Translations under genes and position numbers: made by a program
Notes under the pieces: generated by a model
Database searches by the model: none
Told to the model about the DNA's origin: nothing
Seen by the model: the letters and a program-made list of their open reading frames with translations, nothing else
NCBI GenBank assembly: GCA_023038255.1
Contig: CP082927.1
Location: 634,146 to 698,145, forward strand
Direction of reading: 5' to 3'
Length of the DNA: 64,000 bases
Source: Candidatus Peribacteria bacterium
Lineage (GTDB): Bacteria; Patescibacteriota; Gracilibacteria; Peribacterales; Peribacteraceae
Part shown: positions 24,591 through 32,792 of the stretch, in pieces
Position numbering within the stretch: position 1 is the first letter of the stretch
Layout: each line of letters begins with the position of its first letter

Positions 24591-24628
24591 GCAGCCAGTC
24601 TAGCAACATGCATCTACAGGCACAACAA

Positions 24629-26074
24629 TCAGAGATCGTTTGCAACCACGAGCGTGCCTCCAGTGGAGACAAGAGCGTGCAGGAGGGTGGTACCCGGGGT
24701 GTTTTCGTACTTCTTGAAGACGAAGCGGGGGATACCCTTGTGGTAGGTTGCAACGAGAGGTTTTACTTCCTGACGACCGTCGGTGTGTGTGACGGTGCGC
24801 ACCCATCCCACCTGATCGTGTCCGAGGGGCTTGAGTTCACTGGCGCGAGGCTTCGTGTTGTAGAAGTACGGGCCATCGAGAGAGACGGTGCGGTTATCGC
24901 TGATGCCGTAGACCTGCACAGTTACGTCGTCAATGTCATGAATGTAGGCCTGAATGAGCAGGTACCCTTCGGTGTCGTTTCTGAAGCGCATGTCGTGGAC
25001 ACCAGGGAAGATAGTGGCATCGAGTCCGGCACCATACGGTTCGTAGTGGTCGACCCACATACTGTGGTTGCGCTTTTCAACAATCGGAAATCCTGCGAGG
25101 AGTGCTGCACGGAAGACCGTGGTAGCAGCCTGACAGATACCGGCACCAGGAGTGAGGGCAGCGCCACCACCGAAGAGGCCAAGACCTTCTCTCCAGCCTT
25201 TATCCAGCGTGACAGGGCCACCGAGAGTATCCACAAACGAGAAGACTTCTCCCGGCTTCACCACAATGTTATTTATGCGTTCATCAATAGCCTTGTGCAC
25301 GTTCCAGACGCGCTCTTCCGGAGAGTTCGAAAAGTCGGAGCGGCCGGATGCAAGCAGTGTGAGGGACTGCTCTTTTCCATCGAGGGCGACAATCACGTCA
25401 GCCTTTTTGAAGGCGACGTTTACTTCGACGTTGTCGTATCCATTCTCCAGAGCATTCGCCACAACGCGGCTCATGGAATTGCTGTCGTATGCAAATCCAT
25501 TATGTGCGACAGGAGCATCCACCGCGCGGGAGACTTTCTGCTTGTCCTGCGTGACAGCTGTCACTTTGGTCGAGACATGCTGGCGCTGGTTTTCAAATAT
25601 TCCTTTTGCAATATACGAAGAGAGAAGAGCTTTATCGACCGTGAAGGATGCGGAAGACCACTGCACATCAAGTGTGATCAGTTCCGGATGATTCTTGAGA
25701 GAGACTGTCCATTCCGTTTTTTCTGCACTCGATGCTGAGTCAGATACTTTCACCGTGACAGACCGTGTCTGCAATACCTCGCGCTGTTCAAGCGCACGGA
25801 CGAGCGTTGCAACACCCGGGACCATACCGCCACTCGCAGAGAGTCTCTTCTGGAGGTTCTGCGCTTCGTTCAGAAGGGCGCTGGATCCGGTGTAGGCCTC
25901 GCAGTCACCGCAGTCTGCAACCGACCCTGTAGGGGCACTGGGCGCAGCCTCGTGAACGCTGTCGCGGACGACGGACTGAAGGAGGTAGATATTTGACAGA
26001 ACTAACAATAAGGCGATTCCTGATAATGTGCCTAGAGAAGCTCCGTTAAGGAATTTGGTGTATTTGTGTATCAT
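24629..26074 (-). CDS. VanW family protein, membrane-anchored
   Basis: 481 residues. A single N-terminal membrane helix (GTLSGIALLLVLSNIYLL) is followed by an extracytoplasmic region (peptidoglycan-binding-4-like VDKALLSSYIAKGIFENQRQ) and a C-terminal VanW domain: VWNVHKAIDERINNIVVKPGEVFSF, then PGAGICQAATTVFRAAL and NHSMWVDHYEPYGAGLDATI. The family is linked to cell-wall modification and vancomycin clusters, with unknown chemistry. TATAAT ends 8 bp before ATG. Confidence 0.92.
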   Translation of the reverse strand: MIHKYTKFLNGASLGTLSGIALLLVLSNIYLLQSVVRDSVHEAAPSAPTGSVADCGDCEAYTGSSALLNEAQNLQKRLSASGGMVPGVATLVRALEQREVLQTRSVTVKVSDSASSAEKTEWTVSLKNHPELITLDVQWSSASFTVDKALLSSYIAKGIFENQRQHVSTKVTAVTQDKQKVSRAVDAPVAHNGFAYDSNSMSRVVANALENGYDNVEVNVAFKKADVIVALDGKEQSLTLLASGRSDFSNSPEERVWNVHKAIDERINNIVVKPGEVFSFVDTLGGPVTLDKGWREGLGLFGGGAALTPGAGICQAATTVFRAALLAGFPIVEKRNHSMWVDHYEPYGAGLDATIFPGVHDMRFRNDTEGYLLIQAYIHDIDDVTVQVYGISDNRTVSLDGPYFYNTKPRASELKPLGHDQVGWVRTVTHTDGRQEVKPLVATYHKGIPRFVFKKYENTPGTTLLHALVSTGGTLVVANDL

Positions 26075-26151
26075 TTGATTGTATTATACTACATTTTTCT
26101 AAATATTGCAAATATAAAGATACATGACGAAATAACACTTCGTTTTTCTAC

Positions 26152-26180
26152 AAAAAAGAGGACCCGAAGGCCCTCTTTTT
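26152..26180 (-). terminator. Intrinsic terminator of the LPXTG gene (bidirectional)
   Basis: AAAAAGAGG-x-CC hairpin with a 4-base loop (TTCG on the minus strand) and T-runs on both sides. It lies 20 bp after the minus-strand stop at 26200. Confidence 0.8.
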
Positions 26181-26199
26181 ACAGTCGATAGGGGAGTGC

Positions 26200-27564
26200 T
26201 TAACGCAGCTTGCGGCGCTGGAGCTTCATACCGGCGAATGCAAGGGGAGCGGTCGCAACCATGAAGAGAAGATCCATAGCGGCACCAGTAGCCGGAAGGT
26301 TTCCGACAACGGATGTGGTGGTGGAAACAGTCACTTTCTCGTTGAGAGTGGCGTTACCAACGTCCTTTCCGCTGAGCGTTGCAACGCTGTTGATAGCGGT
26401 ACCGTTCTTCAGGTTGTTTGAGACGCGGACTGTGTACGACGTTCTCCATGTCTCACCGGACTGAAGGACCGGGAGAGTCCACTGGATGATACCGTTTCCA
26501 ATGATCTTGCCTTCTCCAGCGTCGACGATCGTGACGAGAGCCGGGTCAAAACGCTCGGTAATGACTGCATCGCGGACCGTGTTCAAAAGAACGTTCTGGA
26601 CAAGGAAGGTGTAGCGGATAGTGCCACCCGGGACGACGTCACCGGAGTCTGCGGTCTTGCGGAAGAGAACACTCTTGGCGTTCGCAGAAGACGTGCGGGA
26701 CGAGTGATTGTCGCGGGAGCTGATGGTTGTAATGCCATTGCGTTCCGTTGCGACCATGAAGGTCGGATCACCGTGCAAATCGCGGGAAAGGGTCGTATCT
26801 GTAGCGGTATAGGTACCTGCGCGGGCAATCACACGGGCTGCGGTGTACGGAGCCTGGCGCTTGCGCATGTCTGCATTGAAGGTGAAGGTCTTCTGTTCGT
26901 TCGGCTCAAAGTAGACGTCTCTCCAGGTAATAACCGGGTAGGAGATGTTTGCAGCAGGGGAGATAGAGTCGACAGAGTTGAGGGATGTGACGTTTGCGGT
27001 CACATCTGTGCGGGCTGCAGATGCAGAGGTGTTGCGCACAGTCACAACGTAGTGCTGTGTTTCACCCGGATAGACCAATTCAAGGTTATCCGTCACATGT
27101 ACGCGGAATGTGCTGTCTGGGAGGCGTCCGGTCACGGTGGTGACATCAGAAGCCTGGAGGTTGGAGGACTGAGCAACAGCGTGGAGCTCTGTGTTTACAG
27201 AGATATTGGTCTTCAGCTTCACAGAAATGGTGAAGATCTGCTTTTCCCCCTGGCTCACAGCCACTTTGTCCCAAATGACGCGGTTTCCTGCGACACGGCC
27301 ATCACGGTCCGGATACACAGTGTCAGCCTCGCTCGGAAGCGTGACAACCAGGTCAGAATAGCCAACAGGTCCTGCATGGCGGGTCAGAGTGACCACGTAG
27401 AGGATTGTTGCACCCGGGGCTACAGTCACCTTTCCATCAGTGATGGAGATGGTTGTATAACCGGAAGAAGAACTAGAATCGGCCAACGCGACCGTTGTAC
27501 CGGCGATCATGCTCAGAAGAGCAAATGCGGACAGCGTCCGGCGGAGGAAGGAGAACTTTTCCAC
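26200..27564 (-). CDS. Cell-surface protein, DUF11-like repeats and LPATG sorting signal
   Basis: 454 residues starting at GTG. It has a signal peptide (TLSAFALLSMIAGTTVALA), then three to four DUF11-like beta domains, for example VAPGATILYVVTLTRHAGPVGYSDL, VYPGETQHYVVTVRNTSAS and VVPGGTIRYTFLVQNVLLNTVRDA. The C-terminus has LPATG at 423-427, a hydrophobic stretch and RRKLR, a complete sortase sorting signal, so it is expected to be covalently attached to the cell wall. The matching sortase is not in the window. No Shine-Dalgarno sequence is seen. Confidence 0.85.
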   Translation of the reverse strand: MEKFSFLRRTLSAFALLSMIAGTTVALADSSSSSGYTTISITDGKVTVAPGATILYVVTLTRHAGPVGYSDLVVTLPSEADTVYPDRDGRVAGNRVIWDKVAVSQGEKQIFTISVKLKTNISVNTELHAVAQSSNLQASDVTTVTGRLPDSTFRVHVTDNLELVYPGETQHYVVTVRNTSASAARTDVTANVTSLNSVDSISPAANISYPVITWRDVYFEPNEQKTFTFNADMRKRQAPYTAARVIARAGTYTATDTTLSRDLHGDPTFMVATERNGITTISSRDNHSSRTSSANAKSVLFRKTADSGDVVPGGTIRYTFLVQNVLLNTVRDAVITERFDPALVTIVDAGEGKIIGNGIIQWTLPVLQSGETWRTSYTVRVSNNLKNGTAINSVATLSGKDVGNATLNEKVTVSTTTSVVGNLPATGAAMDLLFMVATAPLAFAGMKLQRRKLR

Positions 27565-27604
27565 GGGTGGTTGGGGGGATTAATAAGAAAGGAGGAGTAT
27601 TAAA

Positions 27605-27835
27605 CCATGGTTTATAATAGATGTAAAGCATTTTCTTATAATCTGTCAAATAGGCGTATAAATGCCCTATATCTATTTTATACCGGCATCCCCGTCACAA
27701 AAGCGCAGCAAAGAGAGGCTATTTATGGTATAATGGTCGGATCTATCCGAAGCCAAATTCAGACAAGAGGTTCAGACCTCTTCTTTGTTGAGAGAGCATT
27801 TGCTATAGTCCCCGCACCACGATTTTGCGACCTTT
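27605..27835. other. Promoter-rich intergenic region upstream of tRNA-Phe
   Basis: It holds an extended -10 TGGTATAAT near 27726-27734, then a hairpin AAGAGGT-TCAG-ACCTCTT (about 27768-27785) followed by CTTTGTT, then a second extended -10 TGCTATAGT (27801-27809) about 27 bp before tRNA-Phe. The first two could frame a transcript of about 50 nt. Minus-strand TTGACA and TTTACA boxes near 27640-27670 can serve the LPXTG gene. No protein gene seen. Confidence 0.4.
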
Positions 27836-27910
27836 GGCCAGGTAGCTCAGTGGTAGAGCACTCGCCTGAAGAGCGAGGTGTCGCCAGTTCGATCCTGGCC
27901 CTGGCCACCA
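27836..27910 (+). tRNA. tRNA-Phe (anticodon GAA)
   Basis: GGCCAGG/CCTGGCC acceptor, discriminator A, encoded CCA; anticodon stem CTCGC/GCGAG with loop CTGAAGA gives GAA. Short D-loop. 75 nt. An extended -10, TGCTATAGT, lies upstream. Confidence 0.95.
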
Positions 27911-27933
27911 TTTCCTATCAATGCGTTAGAATA

Positions 27934-27973
27934 GATCACTTTTTCACGAATTCGTAGAATAGTGATCATTTTT
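27934..27973 (+). terminator. Probable terminator after tRNA-Phe
   Basis: GATCACT/AGTGATC stem with a 20-nt loop (which itself contains the palindrome ACGAATTCGT), followed by ATTTTTG. Confidence 0.5.
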
Positions 27974-28055
27974 GTAAGTCACGCCGGAAGCCCCCGTCAT
28001 CACTACTGCAATCGTGCACGATTGTTCCTTACTTACTTCTTTTCCCCCACGTTCT

Positions 28056-28196
28056 ATGAAAAAGAATCAGAACGACAGGCAGCAGCAGGATGCTCAGACA
28101 AGTAGTAATAGAGACGATATGCAGAATGACACGGCACGACAAGGATCCACCGATACGGATCGCGATATTGATACCACACGGAGCGGTAATCGGTGA
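28056..28196 (+). CDS. Small hydrophilic protein, 46 aa
   Basis: Begins MKKNQNDRQQQDAQTSSNRD and ends DTTRSGNR. Extremely polar, rich in Asp, Gln, Arg, Thr and Ser, probably disordered. A strong intrinsic terminator starts 14 bp after its stop, which supports a real transcription unit. Function unknown. Confidence 0.55.
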   Translation: MKKNQNDRQQQDAQTSSNRDDMQNDTARQGSTDTDRDIDTTRSGNR

Positions 28197-28210
28197 AAGA
28201 GGGGGTTTCT

Positions 28211-28235
28211 GGGCGGGCTGAAGCCCGCCCTTTTT
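28211..28235 (+). terminator. Strong intrinsic terminator
   Basis: GGGCGGGC-TGAA-GCCCGCCC followed by TTTTT; closes the 46-aa gene unit and lies just before the convergent obgE stop. Confidence 0.9.
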
Positions 28236-28240
28236 GGTAT

Positions 28241-29617
28241 TTAGAGATGTTCGTCCACGCGGACCTTTCCTATATAGACATGACGGTCCGCATCCTCCTC
28301 ATTCTCTTTCTTGAGGTGCTGCTTGAGTGCGCGCAGGAATCCGATGCGGTCCAGCACATCGCGGAAGCGCTCAACGGCGCCGGCTGAATCAAAGTTGGTC
28401 ATGGCAGTAAACTGCTCCAGGCGCTTACCGGTCACATAAATGTGTCCGTCTTCTTTCTTTTCAATACGGTACGCACCCATTTTGATCGATGCCTCCTGAG
28501 GCTTGAGAATAGGCAGGGCAGATGCCTTTTCTTCGGCAATGTCGTCTGCAAGCTGGGCGCGCTTCTCACGTTCTTCCAGGACAAGCGGCAGAAGCTTCGT
28601 CACGAGCTCATCTGTGTTTCCTTTCGTGGCAGAGGAAATGCTCATGTAAATATCGATGCCGTTCTTCTTCAGTTCTTTCTCAATGGCAGCGGTATCGCCA
28701 CCAATAAGGTCGGTTTTATTGAGCAGAACGAGCTCACGCTTCGTATCGAGCGTCTCGGAATAAGCATGCAGTTCTTTGCGGATGGCATGATAGTCATCAA
28801 TCAGTTTCTGCACATTCACCTTGTTTCCTTCTTCAAGCGCACGTTCGATATCCAGCAGATGCAGAAGCACTCCGCAGCGTTCGACGTGCTTGAGGAATTT
28901 ATCACCAAGGCCTTTGCCCTCGCTGGCGCCTTCAATCAGTCCCGGAATATCGCAGACCACAAACGAGCGTCCGCCCTGGGAACTCGAAGATGAGCCGATA
29001 GTGACCACACCGAGGTTTGGCACAAGCGTGGTAAACGGATACGCAGCAATTTTCGGACGTGCAGCACTAATAACGGAGATGAGAGTCGACTTTCCAACGC
29101 TCGGGTATCCGATGATTCCCACATCTGCCACCAGTTTCAGTTCCAGAATCATAAAACGATGCTCACCGGGCTCACCGAGTTCTGCAAAATCCGGACGCTG
29201 ACGTGTGGAGCTCAGGAAGTGGCCGTTTCCAAATCCGCCGCGCCCACCGGCTGCAGCGACGAGTTGATCGCCCACCACACGCAAATCTCCAATGAGGATG
29301 CGCTTGGTTGGGTCCGTAGGATCGACTTCTGAGACGGTTGTTCCCGGTGGAACAGCGAGAATCAAATCCTCTGCCGCCTTTCCTGCTTTATGTGCCCCGC
29401 GTCCGAAGCCGCCTTTTTCCGCTTCAAACCGTTTACGGGATGCGAAATCGCTGAGTGTATCTGTGTTCGAATCCGCCACAAACACCACATTGCCGCCGCG
29501 CCCGCCGTTTCCACCGTCCGGTCCGCCTTTGGGCACGTACTTTTCACGGCGCCAGCTGACACAGCCGTCACCACCATCACCGCCGGAGACTTCGATTTTT
29601 GCTTCGTCTAAAAACAT
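28241..29617 (-). CDS. obgE: GTPase ObgE/CgtA
   Basis: Ribosome-assembly and stress GTPase. 458 residues: the glycine-rich Obg fold (residues 1-158, GGDGGDGCVSWRREKYVPKGGP), a G domain with GYPSVGKST at 170-178, DIPGLIEGAS (G3) and NKTD (G4), and a C-terminal OCT-like domain (MGAYRIEKKEDGHIYVTGKR). The C-terminal tail is acidic. TATACT (29629-29624) ends 6 bp before ATG. It is divergent from the 60-aa gene at 29692. Confidence 0.98.
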   Translation of the reverse strand: MFLDEAKIEVSGGDGGDGCVSWRREKYVPKGGPDGGNGGRGGNVVFVADSNTDTLSDFASRKRFEAEKGGFGRGAHKAGKAAEDLILAVPPGTTVSEVDPTDPTKRILIGDLRVVGDQLVAAAGGRGGFGNGHFLSSTRQRPDFAELGEPGEHRFMILELKLVADVGIIGYPSVGKSTLISVISAARPKIAAYPFTTLVPNLGVVTIGSSSSSQGGRSFVVCDIPGLIEGASEGKGLGDKFLKHVERCGVLLHLLDIERALEEGNKVNVQKLIDDYHAIRKELHAYSETLDTKRELVLLNKTDLIGGDTAAIEKELKKNGIDIYMSISSATKGNTDELVTKLLPLVLEEREKRAQLADDIAEEKASALPILKPQEASIKMGAYRIEKKEDGHIYVTGKRLEQFTAMTNFDSAGAVERFRDVLDRIGFLRALKQHLKKENEEDADRHVYIGKVRVDEHL

Positions 29618-29657
29618 AGGGGCAGTATAGCGTATTTTTCTCTTTCCGCTCTGTCTT

Positions 29658-29691
29658 TTGACAGATTCTTAAAAATGTCTACCATTCAACT
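29658..29691 (+). promoter_or_regulatory. Leaderless promoter with consensus -35
   Basis: TTGACA (29658-29663), a 16-bp spacer, TACCAT (29680-29685), then 6 bp to ATG 29692. This is the clearest case in the window where -35, -10 and start codon together predict a leaderless mRNA. Confidence 0.75.
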
Positions 29692-29874
29692 ATGAACGAA
29701 CCAAACAACTATCGGGGGGAGTCTCCTGAAGAAATGGAGCAACAAATCAGGGAGCCTGCTGTGGATAAACTGATTGAATGTCTCCTGCAGGAACGGGACA
29801 GCAATTACAGAGGAATCAATATTAGTATTAATGGTGAAAGACTCTTTCCTGGACGGGACTGGTCGGAGAATTAA
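29692..29874 (+). CDS. Small hypothetical protein, 60 aa
   Basis: Begins MNEPNNYRGESPEEMEQQIR, with a central helix VDKLIECLLQERDSN and a C-terminal strand pair GINISINGERLFPGRDWSEN. No signal peptide. A consensus promoter precedes it. It ends 76 bp before dnaK, just upstream of the dnaK operator. Function unknown. Confidence 0.6.
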   Translation: MNEPNNYRGESPEEMEQQIREPAVDKLIECLLQERDSNYRGINISINGERLFPGRDWSEN

Positions 29875-29885
29875 AGAGAAAGATA

Positions 29886-29930
29886 TTGACCCTGCAAATT
29901 TATCACTCTAAAATCCCGAGTGATAAATTT
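29886..29930 (+). promoter_or_regulatory. dnaK promoter with CIRCE operator
   Basis: TTATCACTC-N9-GAGTGATAA (29900-29926) is a perfect inverted repeat with the CIRCE spacer, extended to 13 bp per arm (AAATTTATCACTC/GAGTGATAAATTT, 29896-29930). TTGACC (29886-29891) and TAAAAT (29909-29914) flank 17 bp, so the -10 begins the CIRCE spacer. HrcA control is predicted. Leader length is about 30 nt with no Shine-Dalgarno. Confidence 0.88.
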
Positions 29931-29950
29931 CCTCATTTACCCCCTAGATT

Positions 29951-31852
29951 ATGAGCAAGATCATTGGAATTGACCTTGGTACCACCAACTCCTGCGTCGC
30001 GGTTATTGAAGGCGGTGAGCCGGTCGTGATCCCGAATGCCGAAGGAAACCGCACGACCCCGTCTGTCGTTGCCTTCAAGGACAACGAAGTCCTTGTCGGA
30101 GTATCCGCCAAGCGCCAGGCTGTCACGAACCCGAAAAACACGATTTTCTCTGCGAAGCGTTTCATTGGTCACAGACACGATGAAGTAAAGAGCGAAGCGG
30201 CCAATATGCCGTTTGAAGTGAAGAGCGGCAAAGAAGGCCGCGCATCGATTGTCGTGAACGGCAAAGAAATGCTGCCACAGGAAGTCAGCGCAAAAGTGCT
30301 GCAGAAACTCAAAGCAGATGCGGAAGCGTTCCTCGGAACGAAAGTCGATAAAGCAGTCATCACCGTTCCTGCGTACTTCGACGACTCCCAGCGTCAGGCT
30401 ACGAAAGAAGCGGGCCAGATTGCCGGACTCGAAGTGGTGCGCATCATCAACGAACCGACGGCCGCTGCGCTTGCGTACGGACTTGATAAAGGAAAGGAAG
30501 AGAAGATTGTGGTGTACGACCTCGGAGGAGGAACCTTCGACGTCTCCGTGCTCGAAATGGGCGACGGCGTGTTCGAAGTACTCGCGACAAACGGTGACAC
30601 ACACCTCGGAGGAGATGACTTCGACCAGGTGATTATTGAATGGATTCTCGCAGAATTTAAAAAGGAGAGCGGTGTCGATCTCAGTGCCGATAAGATCGCT
30701 ATCCAGCGCCTGAAGGAATCCGCAGAAAAAGCGAAGATCGAACTGTCGTCGTCCATGGAGACAGAAATCAACCTGCCGTTCATTACCGCTGATGCGACAG
30801 GCCCGAAGCATTTGCTGATGAAGCTCTCCCGCGCGAAGCTCGAATCACTCGTTGCGGATTTGATCGAGAAAACCATCGAGCCGTGTATGAAGGCGATGAA
30901 AGATGCAAAGGTCTCGAAGAGCGATATTCATGAAGTGGTGCTGGTGGGAGGAATGACGCGCATGCCGAAGGTGATTGAGAAGGTGAAAGAGATTTTCGGC
31001 AAAGAGCCGCACAAGGGTGTGAACCCGGACGAAGTGGTCGCAATCGGTGCTGCCGTGCAGGCCGGTGTGCTTGGCGGAGACATTAATAAAGACATCGTCC
31101 TCGTCGACGTGACGCCGCTCAGCTTCGGCATCGAAACCATGGGAGGCATTGCTACCAAGCTGATTGAGCGCAACACAAAGATCCCGACCTCTAAGAGCCA
31201 GATCTTCTCCACCGCCGCAGACAATCAGCCGTCCGTCGAAATTCACATCACACAAGGTGAACGCGAACTCTCGAAGGACAACAAGTCTCTCGGCCGCTTT
31301 ATCCTCGATGGCATCCCCCCGGCTCCGCGCGGTATGCCGCAGATTGAAGTCTCTCTCGACCTCGACTCAAACGGTATCCTCAACGTGAAAGCGAAAGACA
31401 AGGGAACCGGCAAAGAGCAGCACATCACCATTCAGGGCTCCACAGGTCTCAGCAAAGAGGAAGTTGAGCAGATGAAGAAAGATGCAGAACTGCACGCAGA
31501 GGAAGACAAGAAGAAGCGCGAAGAAATTGATATCCGCAACTCTGCCGATGCAATGATCTTCAACCTCGAGAAGCAGCTGCGCGAACACGATGCGAAGATA
31601 AAGGATGACACGAAGAAAACCGTGAACGAAAAGATGAACACGCTCCGCGACCTCCTGAAGAAGGAAGACACACCGAGCGAAGACATCAAGAAGGCAACGG
31701 AAGATCTCGCACTCTCAGCGCAGGAAATAGGCAAGATTATCTACGAAGAAGCACAGAAAGAAGAAGCTGCAAAAGCATCCGGCGGTGAGAAGCCGAAAGA
31801 CGATGTGGTGGATGCGGAAGTGGTCGATGAAAAGCCAACGGAAGAAAAGTAA
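29951..31852 (+). CDS. dnaK: Chaperone DnaK (Hsp70)
   Basis: ATP-driven cytoplasmic chaperone. 633 residues: [14 protein letters not shown] phosphate-1 motif, [27 protein letters not shown] phosphate-2, [12 protein letters not shown], the interdomain linker [16 protein letters not shown], the substrate-binding beta domain, and an alpha lid ending in an acidic [16 protein letters not shown] tail. No grpE or dnaJ is adjacent. Controlled by the CIRCE promoter upstream. A long palindrome follows the stop. Confidence 0.99.
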   Translation: MSKIIGIDLGTTNSCVAVIEGGEPVVIPNAEGNRTTPSVVAFKDNEVLVGVSAKRQAVTNPKNTIFSAKRFIGHRHDEVKSEAANMPFEVKSGKEGRASIVVNGKEMLPQEVSAKVLQKLKADAEAFLGTKVDKAVITVPAYFDDSQRQATKEAGQIAGLEVVRIINEPTAAALAYGLDKGKEEKIVVYDLGGGTFDVSVLEMGDGVFEVLATNGDTHLGGDDFDQVIIEWILAEFKKESGVDLSADKIAIQRLKESAEKAKIELSSSMETEINLPFITADATGPKHLLMKLSRAKLESLVADLIEKTIEPCMKAMKDAKVSKSDIHEVVLVGGMTRMPKVIEKVKEIFGKEPHKGVNPDEVVAIGAAVQAGVLGGDINKDIVLVDVTPLSFGIETMGGIATKLIERNTKIPTSKSQIFSTAADNQPSVEIHITQGERELSKDNKSLGRFILDGIPPAPRGMPQIEVSLDLDSNGILNVKAKDKGTGKEQHITIQGSTGLSKEEVEQMKKDAELHAEEDKKKREEIDIRNSADAMIFNLEKQLREHDAKIKDDTKKTVNEKMNTLRDLLKKEDTPSEDIKKATEDLALSAQEIGKIIYEEAQKEEAAKASGGEKPKDDVVDAEVVDEKPTEEK

Positions 31853-31865
31853 TAGGTACTCTCAT

Positions 31866-31902
31866 TAGTCAATAACAGACGATTGCTGTCTGTTATTGAC
31901 TA
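31866..31902. repeat. 15-bp palindrome downstream of dnaK
   Basis: TAGTCAATAACAGAC, a 7-nt loop, then GTCTGTTATTGACTA: a perfect 15-bp stem with no T-tract. It may be a 3' mRNA-stabilising or processing hairpin or a factor-dependent terminator; it also lies 33 bp before the next start and could be an operator. Confidence 0.6.
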
Positions 31903-31934
31903 TGTAAAAAAAGATAGGAAAATAGGAAGAAAGT

Positions 31935-32792
31935 ATGAGGCTGCATAACCCGGAAGCAACGGATTTGCCAACAAACGCTCTTCCTGCCGGATACAAACAG
32001 AAGGAATACATGCGCATTCTCCAGGATGATGCTCTGCGCAACCGCATTGCGAGCTTGTTCATGGAAGAAGAAATCTACGCGCACGATATTGTAAACCGCC
32101 TCCACGATGAACTACATCTGAACGAACGTGCCGCACCAAAAACAAATGAACAGATTGTGAGAAAAGTGATTATCAATGCCGTTCCTACAGAAAAGAGAGA
32201 ACTGATAGAAGCAAGGCAACGACACAGGAAATATGAAAACCATGCAGGAAAACTTGCGGAGAAACGTACAAAAAAACTCACAGAGGATCACCGAGTGGTA
32301 TTCTCTCCGGAGGAATGGGCATTCCTGCGTGAGAAAGTAGAAAGCAGAAAGTATCTCACGGCAAAGAAAGAAGTGGATTACATCACCATTGCAGGTCTCA
32401 TGAACGTCCATTTTGGGACATCATCATTTTCAAATGACAACTGCAGACAGAAATATCAGAATCACAACCGGGATGCACGTTTGCGCAGAGCAAAACTGAT
32501 GGCAATCGGACTATTGCCACAGGAAGCTCCGGAACATGCAGGAGAACGGAGCTCCCTTCAAACTATCGTGTCAATTGCAACAGAGATATCAGAGCGTACC
32601 GCCAACATATTTGGCAAGTTCCACGATTCTATTGCTGTAGCCCCACTCGTTGTCGTACCAACCGAATACTTTGGCGAGGTTCTTACCCATGACCTGCGTC
32701 AGAGCAGAGTCGATAATACAGCTGCTGGGGTCACCAACGATGTCGTGGGACACAATCGGGCGCTTCTCGACGCGGAGAATTCCTTTGAGTGA
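31935..32792 (+). CDS. Hypothetical protein overlapping the gap gene tail-to-tail
   Basis: 285 codons, no family recognised. Residues 1-215 have ordinary coding character with Lys/Arg/Glu-rich helices and two helix-turn-helix-like stretches (AHDIVNRLHDELHLNE and TIAGLMNVHFGTSSFSNDNC), so nucleic-acid binding is possible. The last ~68 codons lie antisense to the 3' end of the GAPDH gene and look like a frame extension, as if an original stop near 32590 were lost. AGGAAG lies 5 bp before the ATG, one of the few Shine-Dalgarno-like sites here. Confidence 0.55.
   Translation: MRLHNPEATDLPTNALPAGYKQKEYMRILQDDALRNRIASLFMEEEIYAHDIVNRLHDELHLNERAAPKTNEQIVRKVIINAVPTEKRELIEARQRHRKYENHAGKLAEKRTKKLTEDHRVVFSPEEWAFLREKVESRKYLTAKKEVDYITIAGLMNVHFGTSSFSNDNCRQKYQNHNRDARLRRAKLMAIGLLPQEAPEHAGERSSLQTIVSIATEISERTANIFGKFHDSIAVAPLVVVPTEYFGEVLTHDLRQSRVDNTAAGVTNDVVGHNRALLDAENSFE

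Noticed and set aside
24578-25738. 386-codon plus-strand ORF
   Set aside because: Entirely antisense to the VanW-family gene, which has clear motifs; the low complexity of stops reflects codon bias on the other strand.
26704-27603. 299-codon plus-strand ORF
   Set aside because: Antisense to the LPXTG surface protein; Cys/Gly/Arg-rich shadow sequence.
27607-27957. 116-codon ORF across tRNA-Phe
   Set aside because: Reads through the tRNA gene and two promoters; not a real gene.
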